From Reclinomonas americana ATCC 50394 (taxonomy: Eukaryota > Jakobida > Jakobea > Jakobida), in assembly GCA_048213135.1 (NCBI GenBank), contig PS015251.1, positions 3,550 through 36,119 of the forward strand: a stretch of 32,570 bases of DNA. The letters are read 5' to 3'. The first letter of the stretch is position 1, and the number at the start of each line of letters is the position of its first letter. Shown piece after piece: positions 1-11,200 of the stretch. The notes beneath the pieces were generated by a model, which saw only the letters and a list, made by a program, of their open reading frames with translations, made no database searches and was not told the DNA's origin. The position numbers and the translations under genes were made by a program.

Positions 1-2259
1 CCTCTCTTCCCCCTTCTCCCTTTTCCGCAACTCTGCACATGGCATCCACCGAATCGATGCCGGGCAACTGCGGCGGCAGCACGGCCTTGGTGTGCCCGGC
101 CAAGTACCGCCGCATCGTGTACACGGCCTGCGCGCCGGCCTTGCGATTGTCCAGGTCGATGATGAACCAGTAGGCGTGGTACGGATGGCTAAAGCCTTGC
201 GCCAGGCGCTTGAAACAAACGCAGTGGCCTCCGTTGGCCACGGCTGCAGGCAGCTGCTCCACACCGCGCGGAATAAAGTATTTGAAGAGTGCGCGAGCGC
301 CCTGACAGCATGCGGTAAGGCACAGCACCCATGATGGCGCAATCTCCCACTTCGACGCAACTATTCTCTCCAGCGGCCACTCCCAGTCGGAGAACGCTCT
401 CGCAGCGTGCCCGCCGGGCCGGTCGGGCCAGTTGAGACTGTCGATGAGACCGTCGTCGATTAGTGCCATGAAAAAGCGCGTCGCAATGTCCATCATGGCG
501 TGATAAAAGTTCCAGAGTTGTTCCTTGTTGTAGCCGCGCTCGAGGAGCACGCCGAGTTCCACCAGGTCGCAGAGCTGCGAAAGGGGGGAGGGGGGAGAAA
601 TGTGTGAGGGAAAGGGGTGAGGGGGCAGGGAGGGGAGAGAGAGGGGAAGGGGATGGGCAGTGGATGCTCTCTTCGGGAAGAATGAGCGTGTGCGTGTGTG
701 CGTGTGAGTGAGAGAGAGTGAGATAGAGAGAGAGAGAGAGACGGAGAGAGAGACACTGACAGTGACAGAGACAGAGACAGAGAGAGAGAGAGAGAGACAG
801 AGAGAGTGAGTAAGTAAGAGAGACAGACAAGGAAATGGAGGACGAGCCGAGAAGACGGAATGACACCGAAGGCTACTGTCTCTCTCATTCAGTCTCTCAC
901 GCCGTCGGCGGAAATGCAAAGGAGTGTGATGGGCAGGTGACATCAACCGCTTGAACACAACACTTGCGAGTGAAGATGAGGAAAAGGACACTGCCCCGGC
1001 TTGCCATATCTCACGAGCGGAGAACGAGAGGAAGAGCAGAAGAGCGATAGACAGGCGAAACTAATCGTTCTCTCTTGCCTTGAGAGAGTAAGAGCGCGTG
1101 CGTGAGAGAAGGAGAAGGAAGGACGAGAGAGAGCGAGTCCAACTTTTCTGGTGCTTGCAACACCTCACCAGCGGAGAACGAGAGGAAGAGCAGAAGAGCG
1201 ATTGACAGGCGAATCTATTGCCTTGAGAGAGTGAGCGTGTGAGGGCTGACACCAATCACTTCTTTTGACCACAACACTCTGGCGAGAGAATGACGAACAT
1301 TGAAAAGGAAGACGAATCTCTCCTGCTGACTGCAGGAAGCTTGAGAGAGGCATTGTCATTGCATCAAGAGCCATCCCACCCTGCCTTCGAATCCCGCCCA
1401 CCAACCTCATCGCCCTGCACCATCGCCTTACTCCTCTGCAGCTGCTCGACCGACGACGCAGACTCCACCTCATCCACAGCAAACGCCAGCGTCATCCACT
1501 TTTCCCACGCTGGCCACGTGCGAGTCACATTACGCGTCGCCACAAACACATTGTTGGCGTATAATACAGTGTGTGACGAGGGGTGGTCAGCGGAGAGAGC
1601 GAGGCACTGGTCGGCGCGGATGCTCTGCTCGAAGACGGGTGGGGGTGGTCTCTTGCGTGCCTCCTCTTCCTCCTGCAAAGCGAGAAAGACAGTGAGAAAG
1701 GAAAGCAGTCGAGGTTGCTGTCGCAGTGAAAGCATAGGCGTTGCTTGGTCGTCTCTCTCTTTCTCTCTCACACACTGTGGCTGCCTTACTTGTCATCGTT
1801 GTGACAATGAGTGATGAGTGGGGAGAGAGAAAGAGAGAGGGGAGGCTCTCTCTCTCTCTCTCTCTCTCCCCCTTTGTGTCAGTCTCTGCGTCTCTATGAG
1901 AATGAGTGATGAGTGATGAACAGAGAGAGAGAAGGAGGAGAGGAGAGACATGCAGACTTCTCTCTTGTCTCTCATTCCTCTGTGTCTCTCACTCTCTTGC
2001 CTCTCTTGTCTCTCTCATTTCATGTCAGGTCTATGTGACTGAGAGAGATAAACAGAGAGAAAAGAGAAGAGCAGAGAGATGCACTCATCTCTCTCTCTCT
2101 CTTGCTTGTCTCTCAGGCTCTTCTTGTCTCTGTCAGTGTGTCTCTCGTTCCTTCACTGCCTCTCACTGTGACTCTCTCTTTCTTTCTTTCATTGTTTCAG
2201 TCCCTGCGTCACATGAGAATGAACGATGTGTGATGAGAGAGAGACACTCTTCTTCATTC

Positions 2260-2298
<39 letters not shown>

Positions 2299-2481
2299 CT
2301 TCTCCCTCCCCTCTCTCCCTCCCCTCTCCCCTCTCCCCTCTCTCCCTCACTCACTCACCACTGACACTTGTTGCGCAGGTCGCGGTCGCTGAGTAAACAA
2401 AGAAAACAGCAGCAGACTGGTGACCAACGCAATGCCCACAATCGACGTGATCAACACACTGCGTCGTCGATCATCGCGCAT
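1..2481 (-). CDS. Type II membrane protein, probable GT61 (EOGT/AGO61-like) glycosyltransferase, 3' partial
   Basis: Three in-phase exons: 2481-2359, 1672-1406 and 574-32, with the last donor (GTTGCG, at 31-26) leading out of the window. They give 311 codons so far. The N-terminus is MRDDRRR followed by a hydrophobic segment at residues 9-29, a typical short-cytoplasmic-tail signal anchor of Golgi enzymes. A Pro-rich stem (RPPPP) and a domain containing NVT follow. Exon 3 has features resembling GT61/DUF563 enzymes: N-F-Y-H followed by a helical stretch ending in LIDDGLID, then a conserved-looking VCFKRLAQGF, comparable with the VCF(K/E) motif of EOGT, then a basic helix YTMRRYL. That family transfers sugars such as O-GlcNAc or xylose to secretory glycoproteins. 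The topology is seen directly; the family call is inference from short motifs and could be wrong. The two introns are long (686 and 831 nt) and full of CT-rich sense sequence. Confidence 0.55.
577..1405 (-). repeat. GA/CT-rich intron 2 of the GT61-like gene with a duplicated segment
   Basis: This 831-nt stretch holds no coding exon that I can support. It carries an AG-rich tract at about 580-830 and a direct repeat. The words AGCGGAGAACGAGAGG and AAGAGCAGAAGAGCGAT occur at about 1016-1050 and again at about 1170-1203, each followed by a GACAGGCGAA variant and a CCTTGAGAGAGT element. The copies lie about 155 nt apart, so the intron grew by local tandem duplication. Confidence 0.6.
1673..2358 (-). 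repeat. Microsatellite-rich intron 1 of the GT61-like gene
   Basis: This intron runs from donor GTGAGTGAG at 2358 to acceptor TTTGCAG at 1673. It contains (CT)n tracts on the plus strand near 1842-1870 and 2262-2297 and a repeated ATGAGTGATGA-type word near 1806-1918. I see no coding potential beyond low-complexity Ser/Leu or Arg/Glu frames. Confidence 0.6.
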
Positions 2482-3162
2482 TGCTTGAACGAATGAAAGA
2501 AGTAAAGGAAAGTAACGTTCATGTCCTGCGACGTTTTTCTTGCAATCATGGTTGCTGGTGGTCGACTGTGGAATAGTGTGCAAAGTAGTGCATGTTGCTG
2601 CTGATTGTGTGGCGAGTATGGCAATCGGCATTTGGCGTGTCGGATATCGATCCCGGACTCACGACGTACGCGTCTGCATTTGCGGTTGCGGTCGACTTTT
2701 TTTTGAATGTAGTGGAGAGAGTAGAGCGTCCACATGCTTACTGCTGAGTGCGTCGTGGACAACTCCTCCATTTTTGTCGCCAGTGGGATCCGGAATGCAG
2801 TTGTAACTTGAAATTACACAAAACACTTCATTCACCAACAAACAAGCAACAGCTGTCTTGATGACCAAGTTCAACCGAATCCAAAACATCAACACAGACA
2901 CCAATCTTGAGGCAGCAGCAGGTTCCTTGTGTGTGTGTGTGTTCGCTCTCGGAGCTCCGAACAAGTCGCGATATCGCGATCGAGAACTGCGATCTTCACC
3001 GCATAAGCTTGTAACTTGAAATAATTCTGTTTTGCATTCCCGAATCCCTCGTAAACGATAACACTCCACGTGCAGATCCATCCGTGAGTATGTAACACTG
3101 CCTCGCCAGACGATATTTTGCGTGTCCGGACCTTCGCCGCGGCGGACAACTTCTCTCACACC
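2482..3162. promoter_or_regulatory. Divergent intergenic region between the GT61-like gene and the WD40 gene
   Basis: The 681 bp between two start codons facing away from each other should hold both promoters. No TATA box is obvious. It carries a dispersed repeat copy (about 2824-2999) flanked by a 14-bp direct repeat, and a perfect 14-bp palindrome at 2966-2979. Those elements sit 160-340 bp upstream of the WD40 start codon and could affect its transcription. Confidence 0.5.
2815..3008. mobile_element. Short dispersed repeat, copy 1, flanked by a 14-bp direct repeat
   Basis: About 170 bp (roughly 2824-2999) match 13509-13673 almost base for base, apart from an expanded GT run and a 14-bp palindromic insertion. 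The flanks carry the identical 14-mer TTGTAACTTGAAAT at 2801-2814 and 3009-3022, which looks like a target-site duplication. The element has no ORF of its own that I trust and no evident tRNA-like head, so it would be a non-autonomous element (MITE- or SINE-like). The repeat and the direct repeats are seen; mobility is inferred. Confidence 0.5.
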
Positions 3163-4282
3163 ATGCCTGGCAAGGTGAGGTCGTACAGTCAGTGAGCTTG
3201 CCTGCCATTCACAGTGTTTCATAGCAGAGGCTTGCTTTGTGCTGCAGGTACTGCGAGGCCACACGAGTTCGGTGCATGCCGTGGCCGTCACCCCCGATGG
3301 CCGCCACGCTGTGAGTGGCAGCTGGGATAACACGGTACGAGTGTGGTCGCTGGCCAGTGGCGCGGAGGTGCGTCGACTGGAAGGCCACACGAGAGTTGTG
3401 TGGGCAGTGGCCGTCGCGCCCGATGGCGAGCATGTTGTGAGTGGCAGTCAGGATATGACTGTACGCGTGTGGTCGATGGCGAGCGGCGAGGAGGTGCGCC
3501 GACTGGTGGGCCACACGAATGTGGTGAGAGCAGTGGTGGTGACACCCGATGGTCAGCACATTGTAAGCGGCAGTTGGGACCGCACTATGCGGGTGTGGTC
3601 ACTTGAAACTGGTGCGGAGGTGCGCCGACTGCGAGGCCACACGGATCAGGTGCAGTCAGTGGCAGTGACACCCGATGGCCAGCACATTGTGAGTGGCAGT
3701 CAGGACAGGACTGTACGGGTGTGGTCACTGGCAAGTGGCGAGGAGGTGCGCCGACTGGAAGGCCACACAGGTGGGGTGTGGGCGGTGGCAGTGACGCCCG
3801 ATGGTCAGCACATTGTGAGTGGCAGTACGGACAAGACTGTACGGGTGTGGTCACTGGCAAGTGGCGAGGAGGTGCGCCGACTGGAAGGCCACGTGTGTGG
3901 GGTGGGCGCAGTGGCGGTGACGCCCGATGGCCAGCACATAGTGATTGGCAGTGCGGAAAACTCTGTACGAGTATGGTCACTGACAAGTGGCGAGGAGGTG
4001 TGGAGTCTGGAAGGCCACACGAATGTGGTGTGGGCCGTGACAGTGACACCCGATGGCCACATTGTGAGTTGCAGTCATGACGGGACTGTTCGGGTGCGGC
4101 TCGCAATACGCGCTCCGGCAATTGCTGAGCTGCAAGCTGCCCGGAATGCCCACCAAGCCTTAGTCGAGATGCAGCTGCCGCCCGATGTGGACGGCGACCC
4201 GCGATGCCTCGTGGAGATTGTGCTGCGCTGCTTCATCGGTGAGGACGCGGAGGCTAGTCTCTTTGGTGCGCCCTTATATTGA
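3163..4282 (+). CDS. Seven-bladed WD40 repeat protein
   Basis: Exon 1 is only 12 nt (3163-3174, MPGK). A 73-nt intron ends in CTGCAG, and exon 2 is 3248-4282, giving 348 aa. Seven WD repeats of about 42 residues start near residue 5. Each begins with GH(T/V), carries a TPDG turn and ends in the W of RVWS. Blades 2-5 are nearly identical at the DNA level with a 126-nt period, which suggests recent amplification or gene conversion. Blade 7 ends as VRVRL instead of VRVWS. It runs into an 60-residue C-terminal tail (LQAARNAHQAL to FGAPLY) of unknown fold. Seven blades would close one beta-propeller, a scaffold for protein-protein binding. No N-terminal effector domain is present, so the partner and pathway cannot be named. 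An AATAAA lies 321 bp past the stop. Confidence 0.85.
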
Positions 4283-5289
4283 GAGAGAATGAATGTGCTC
4301 GAGAGAGAGGGATGGAGAGGGAGGGAGGGAGGGGGGAGAGGGAGGGAGGGAGGGAGAGGGAGGGAGAGAGAGAGACGAAGTACTCCCGCCCATCGCCGTG
4401 CCGACCATTCTCCGTCATCCATTGCGCTCGTCGACGACAGCAGCATGTGGTTTCATCGCAAACCCTGTACACGCGGTGACACGCCAGACCAAACTCCTAC
4501 CCAAAAGTATCCACACACAAACGGAAGGCGCAGACCATGGCCATGCTTCGATCGCGACGATCGCGATGGCATTGACAATACAACAACAACAACAACAACT
4601 TTAATAAATCCGAACAGCAAAATACACCTGCATGATGATCACCTTCGTGCGTGCACGTGAGCACCAGAACTGTTGCGGATGTACGCAGCGATCTTGCAAG
4701 TATTCATGGCGCACAAGGCGAGCTCACAATGTGAGAGACGGCTACGCTGCTCCGGGAACAAGCGCGACAAAAAAATCTCGACGTCGATATTTCTCCAAAA
4801 AAGAAAGTCCACGTTGACTGATGTCTCGCGTTTACACAAGCTCTCGGAAACAACAGCAACGACGAATCATTCGGCGACACGCGGGCAAGCAACTTCTTGT
4901 GTGAAAGTTCATCTGTATCCAGAGCGACAACACCATCGCAGCGCAGTACCAATTTCAATCGCGAAGCTGACAGCTGCCCTCTTCAGAGTTTGTTGCCTGG
5001 GCAAAAAGAGAGAGGATAGCGGCTGCGCCGTGTGGTTCTTTAAGTTCGTTGTAGCCCCCAGCAGTCGACATGCGAGGCCAGGACATCTTGAACTTTTCTA
5101 ATCAAACATTGTAGGCGCACGCCATGGCCTCCCTCATTGTCGACACTGGCCGCCGAGCGATGGCTTTGGGCCGCGAATCGCCGCCAGTGACCAGTCGATT
5201 GTGGGAGATCTTGATCGCTACAGTGCCAACTACAAAACACATCCGTGCATCACCGTTCACTTTGCTCTCTCACACACTCTGCGCATGCC
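4283..5289. other. Convergent intergenic region, WD40 and DRC4 3' ends
   Basis: This 1 kb lies between two genes that converge. It starts with a GGGA/GAGA-rich tract (4310-4375) and then becomes unique sequence. Open frames at 4673-5101 (plus) and 5124-5327 (plus) show no recognisable protein and no supported splice partner. I regard the stretch as 3' UTRs and spacer, although a short unrecognised gene around 4660-5240 cannot be excluded. Confidence 0.4.
4603..4608 (+). promoter_or_regulatory. Possible polyadenylation signal for the WD40 gene
   Basis: AATAAA follows an (ACA)n run, 321 bp downstream of the WD40 stop codon and on the same strand. This is the only canonical hexamer I noticed between 4283 and 5289. 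Its use is unproven. Confidence 0.3.
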
Positions 5290-8200
5290 TCACGTGTGCG
5301 TGCGCATCATCATGGTTGGGCGATTGAGCGCAGCGACTGCGGCCGCCGATTGCTGCGCCGACATGTCGGCGTCGGTGCCAGTCGGTTGCGTGCTCGACGC
5401 GACCGTCTTGGCGATGAGAGGGCGGAAGCCGAGGTCCTCCAGGGGGACGCCTTGTCTCGCCAGGTGTTCCTCGTAGGTGCGAATGGTTTCGTTGTGTTTC
5501 TGCGAGAAGGAGGGAAAGGGTGAGGCAGGGGAAGGGGGAGGTGAAAGGGAAAGGAGAAGGAGAGGGAAGTGAGAGGGAGAGGGAGAGGGAGAGGGAGAGG
5601 GAGGGAAAGGGAAAGGGGAAGGGAAAGGGGAAGAGAGAGGGAAGGGAAGGGGAAAGACTGAGGGAAGGGAACGGGAAAGAGAGAGTGTGAAAGAGAGAGA
5701 AGAAGGAGTGGTAAGAAAGAGGAAGGAGTGGGAAATTGATAGAATAAGCGGTGGGAAAAGAGAGAGAGAGGAGAGCGAGTGAGAAAGAGAGTAAGAGAGA
5801 GAAGAGCGAGTGGGAAAGAAAGAGGAGAGCGAATGGGAAAGAGAGAGAAGAAGGAGTGGGAAAGAGAGAGGAGAGCGAACGGGAAACATATACAAGAAGT
5901 GGGAAATAGATAGAATAAGGGGTGGGAAGAGAGAGAGGAGAGCGAGTGGGAAACAGAAAGAGAAGAGCGAGTGGGAATGAGAGAAGCGAGAATGGGAAGG
6001 ATAGAGAACAAGGGGTGGGAAAGAGAGAGGAGAGCGAATGGGAAATCGATAGAATAAGGGGTGGGAAAGAGAGAGAGAAGACAGCGAGCGAGAAAGAGAG
6101 AGAAGAGCGAGTGGGAATGAGAGAAGCGAGAGTGGGAAGGAGAGAGAACAAGGGGTGGGAAAGAGAGAGGAGAGCGAATGGGAAACAGATAGAAGAAGGG
6201 GTAGGAAAGATAGAGTGAGGAGAGCGAGTGGGAAAGAGAGAGGAGAGCGAATGGGAAAGAGAGAGAAGAAGGAGTGGTAAGAAAGAGGAAGGAGTGGGAA
6301 ATCGATAGAACAAGGGGTGGGAAGAGAGAAGAGCGAGTGGAATGAGAGAAGAGCGAGCGGGAGGAGACGGAAGAAGGAGTGGGAAAGAGAGAAAGAGAGG
6401 AGAGCGAGTGGGAAAGAGCGAGAGCGAATGGGAAACAGATAGAAGAAGGGGTAGGAAAGATAGAGTGAGGAGAGCGAGTGGGAAAGAGAGAGAAGAGCGA
6501 GTGAGAAGAGAGAGAGAGAAGAAGGAGTGGGAAAGACAGAGAAGAGAGAGTGGGAAAGAGACAGAAGGAGTGAGAAAGGGAGAGAAGAGCGAGTGGGAAA
6601 GAGAAAGAAGAGCGAGTGGGAATGAGAGAAGCGAGAGTGGGAAGGAGAGAGAACAAGGGGTGGGAAAGAGAGAGGAGAGCGAACGGGAAAGAGAGAATAG
6701 CGAGTGAGAAGGGAGAAGAGCGAGCGAGAAAGATATGGAGGAGAGGGACTCAGAACAGAGAGAGAGAGAGAAAGTGAGAGAATTACAGAGAGATAGGCTA
6801 TTAACATGCTTGGCGCCACTGCTACTGTCTCTTCGTTCTCTCTTCTTCTCCCTTCATCGAGTATTTCGAGCCAGTTTTCATCGTGCTTCATCTCACTGCT
6901 GTCACAAGTTATCTCTCTCATACCCGTGATTTCTACAGCACACATTCAATGCCGTCTCTCTCACTCATTACTGCCCACAGTCTCACTTCTCTTCCACGAC
7001 CACCACTCCTTCTCCCCCCGCTCCTCCTTTCCCTTTCCACGCAACTGCCGTGACATACGACAACTGCTCCTGCAGCTCCTGAATCCGCTGACTCTTGCTG
7101 CGCAGCAGGTCGTCCAGTCGATGCGGATTCGCACCCATGGCGTCCGGATCGACATTCGCCGCCTGCAGCACCTCCGTGAGCTGCACGTTGCGCTTCTGCA
7201 GCGTGTCGTCCAGCGTGGCCAACTTGCGCTCCAGCAGCAGGTTGCGGAATCCGCTCTGCTGCTCGGCACTGCGCGCGAGTGAGCGAGACATAGGGAAAGT
7301 GGTAGAAGGAGTATGTCGAGTAGGTACCTCATCATGACCTCCTCGAAGCGCGCGTACAGCTCGTCGCGCTCCTTTTGCACTGCGGCGAATCGCTGCTGCA
7401 GCACCTCGCACTCCCAGCGCACGTCACGAAGTTGGGCCTCCACCAGACGCAGGCGGGCCTTGGCGTCGCGGAGGGCGATTTTTTCCTGCAGGGGGGAAGG
7501 GGGAGTGAGGAGAGGGGAAGAGGAGAAGGGGGGAGAGGGAAGAGGAGAAGGGGAAGAGGAGAAGGGGAAGAGGAGAAGGGGGAAAATAGAGGGAGTGGCA
7601 AAGAGAGGGAAAGAAAAGGAAGGAGGGAGAGAAAGAAAAACACAAACACTCATGTGAATTGAAGGACGCAAATAGGGACAGAATGAAGCAGAACGAGAGA
7701 GAGAAACAGGGAGGAAGGGAAAGAAAAAGAGAGAGAATGCAGAGAGCAAACACTGAGGTGAAATTAGTGATGGAAAAGGAGACAGAGAGACGCCGAAGAA
7801 GAGAGAGCAACAGAGAGTTAGGGAAAGAAAAGAAGAGCGAGAGAGAGACAGAGAATGCAGAGCACATACACTCATGTGAAATGAACTATGCAATGCAACG
7901 AGAGCCACAGAAAGAGGAAGAGAGACAGAGAAAACAAAGCACAAACACTCATGCGAAACGAAGGATGCAAATAGAGACAGAGCGAAGCAGAAGCAGAAGG
8001 AGAGAGCGAGAGACGGAGAATGTAGACAGCAAAATCGCATGCGAAATTAAGAACGCAAAGAGAGACAGAGAACCAGGGAGGAAGGGAAAGAAAAGGAGAG
8101 AGAAAAGCATAAGAAGAGAGAGAGAGAGAGAGAAACAGGGAAGAAAGGAAGAAAGAGAGACAGAGAACGCAGAGCACAATACTCATGCGAAATGAATGAT

Positions 8201-11200
8201 GCAAGGGGACAGAGAGAAGCAGAAGTAGAAGACAGAGAGAGAGACCACACACAGAGAATGCAGAGCGCAAACACTCACGCGAAATGCAATGAGAGACAGA
8301 GAAACAGAAGGAGAGAGAGAAACAGAAGAAGAGTGGGAGAGACACAGGAAGGGAGGGAAAGAAAGGAGAGAGAGAGAGCGAGACAGAAAGCATAGCGAAA
8401 ACACTTGAAAAGCAGAAGACAGCGAGCGCAAACACTCACGCGTTGAATGACGCAAAGTGAGACAGAGAGAAACGGGGAGGAAGGGAAAGAAAAGGAGAGA
8501 CAGAGGCGGAGAAAGGAGAGCGCAAACGCTCATGCGAAATGAAGGACGCTAAGAGAGACAGAGAGAAACAGAAGGAGGAGAGAGAAACGGAGAGAGAGAG
8601 TGAGAGAGAGACAGCCAAAGCAGAGCGAAAACACTCATGCGAAATGAATGATGCAACGAGAGACAGACAGACAGACAGACAGAGAGAGAGAGAGAGAGAG
8701 AGGAGAGGCATCGTGCGGAAACCACGATCCCTTCGAACCACCCTTTCTTCCCCCCTTCCCTCTCTACTCCTTCCCCTCCCTTCCCCTCGCACACACCTTT
8801 TCATAATTCGCCTTGGCCAACCGCAGCTCCTCCACCTCCTTCAGCGTGCGGGCCAGCGGCTCGCGCAGCTTCTTGTTCTCCTGGATGGTGTCGAACAGGT
8901 CCTTCTCGTTTGTCGCCTCGTCCTTCTTCATGTTCTCCAACTCCTCCTTCAGACCCTTGATCAGCTCAATGTTGTTGGAGGTGATGTCGTTGTAGTACTC
9001 CTGCGTACGAGATAAATGTCAGCGTGTGTTGGAGGGGTCACGGCACACAGCAAGCAGCACCTTAATCTCCCTAAAGTCCTTCTCGTGCTGCTCCATCAGC
9101 TCGTGAATGTGCGCGTTCTTGCGCTGCTCAATCTCCACCACCTCGCGCCGTCTCTCCTCGTTCATCTGGTCTCGCAGCTCGTTCAGCAGGCGCTCGTATT
9201 TGAGTTGCATCTCGCGGGCACGGCGCTCGAATTCTGGGGCGAGGAGAAAAGGGCAAAGTGAGGGAGGGGGGAAAGAGGGGAAGGGAGGAGAAGGGCAGGG
9301 AAAGAAAGGGGGAAAAGATAGGGCAAAGGTGTGATACCTGCTGACAGGCACAGGGGAAGAGGGGAGAGAGGGAAAGAGGGCAGAGGGAAAGGGGGAATAC
9401 ATAGGGCAATGGTGAGATACCTGCTGACAGGAAACGGCAGGGAAACAAAAAAGAACGCTCGCACAGGGGAAGGAGGAAGAAAGAGGGAAGAGGGAAAGGG
9501 GAAAGATAGGGCAAAGGAGTGATACCTGCTGACAGGCACAGGGGAAGAGGGGAGAGAGGGAAAGAGGGCAGAGGGAAAGGGGGAATACATAGGGCAATGG
9601 TGAGATACCTGCTGACAGGAAACGGCAGGGAAACAAAAGAGAACGCTCGCACAGGGGAAGGAGGAAGAAAGAGGGAAGGGGGAAAGGGGGAAAGATAGCG
9701 CAAAGGTGTGACAAGTGCTGACAGGCAGAGGGGAAGAGAGGGAGAGGGAAAGAGGGAAGAGGGAAAAGGGAAAAGGATAGGGCAAAGGTGTGATACCTGC
9801 TGACAGGAAGCGACAGGATAAACAAAGAGAACGACACAGGGGAAGGGAGAAAGAGGGAAAGAGGAAGAGGAAAAGGGGGAACAGATAGGGCAAAGCTGAC
9901 AAGAAGGGACAGGATAAACAAAGAGAACGAGTGCTCGCACAGGGGAAGGGAGGGAAAGAGGGAAGAGGGATAGGACAAAGGTAGATACCTGCTGACAGAA
10001 AGCGGTAGAATAAGCAAAGAGAACGACTGCACAAACAACGAGTGTAAACACACTTGCACACAGTGCGAGAGAAAGAGAGAATGGAAAAGAGAACAGAGAG
10101 ATGATAAGAGGAATCCTGTGTCTGTGTTTGTGTGTTCGTGTTGAGTATTGCTTTCGTCGTCTCAGTCTTCCCCACTCTTATCATCTTTCTTCATCTTATC
10201 TATCAGCCTCCTATTCACTTGTCTTTCTCTAACCCTCAGCTGCCGCACTCACTATCTCACACACCCCCTCTCGCAAACGTGCATTCATCGCTCTCTTTCT
10301 CTCTTCTTTCTCCTCGCTATCCTTCCTCTCTTCCTTCGTTCCCTCACGGGAACAGCTTGCTTGCTCTCTCCCTCGTCCTTTCCCTCTCTTTCCCCCTTCC
10401 CCTTCCTTTTCCCCCTCCTCCGCACCTTCTCGCAGCTCCGTGACCCGCTGATCATGCTCCTGTCGCATTCTCCGCATCACATTCTCCTGTCCGAGTTCCG
10501 TCTCCTTCAGCATGCGACGTGACTCGCGCCGGTCGCTCTTGTTTTCGCGCTGCGATTCGCGATGCGAGTCCTCCTTCAGCTTCAGCGCCGACTCGGACTC
10601 GAGCTTCAGTTGGTCCATCGCCAGTTTGTTCTCGTACAGAAGGTGGCGGATCTTTGCGGGGGAGGGGAGGTGAGGGGGAAAAGAAGAAGGGGGAGGAGGA
10701 GGAGGAGGAGGGCGCACCTTTTGCTTGTAAATCTTGGCTTCGACAGAGTTCTTTTCTGAGAGTTCCTCCATCTCACGCTCTCGGTTGCGCAGCATGGCCT
10801 GGTGAAGGAGAAGGGTGAGGGAGGGGGAAGGGGGAAGGGGGAGGAGAAGCAATGGGCACAATGCAGAGATCAAGAAAGAATGGAAAGAATGAACCACAGA
10901 CAAGAAAAGAAAAGAAGGGAAGAAAGAAAGCAAAAAGGAAGGAAGAAGAAAGAAAACGAGAGACTCCCAGAAGTGGGAGAGAACATGAACAATTAAACGC
11001 ACCTTCAGTTCCTCGTTCTGCTGCCTCGTGAGCTCCCAAAACGTGTTCAGTCGATCACGTTCCAGTTGAAAGTACGCCCGTTGGCTCTCCTCCTCGGCCA
11101 GACGCGATTTCATCGCATCCACAGCAGTCTCCAGCTTTTGCAGGTATTCCGCGTCACTGAAAGGGCGAGGGGGTGAGGAGAGGGAGGCGAAGGAGAAGGG

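Noticed and set aside
1380-1410. tRNA T-loop-like word TTCGAATCC
   Set aside because: The flanking bases do not form a T-stem and no anticodon or acceptor arm could be found; the word is at the exon 2 border of the GT61-like gene.
2659-3390. Minus-strand open frame of 243 codons spanning the dispersed repeat and the WD40 5' end
   Set aside because: It crosses repeat, promoter and antisense WD40 sequence; the part shared with 13465-13788 is explained by the repeat itself.
3585-4121. Minus-strand open frame with Pro/Cys/His repeats
   Set aside because: Antisense shadow of the WD40 repeats.
4673-5101. Plus-strand open frame of 142 codons
   Set aside because: No recognisable motif, no consistent splice partner, and ordinary composition; most likely UTR or spacer, though not fully excluded.
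5270-6945. Three overlapping long minus-strand open frames rich in Ser, Leu, Phe and Pro
   Set aside because: They lie in DRC4 intron 9 and translate a purine-rich minisatellite in all frames; no known domain, and exons 9 and 10 of DRC4 splice around them.
7640-8680. CRISPR-like array of repeated cores with variable spacers
   Set aside because: The genome is eukaryotic, core spacing is irregular, the linkers are low-complexity GAGA, and the array lies inside a spliced intron.
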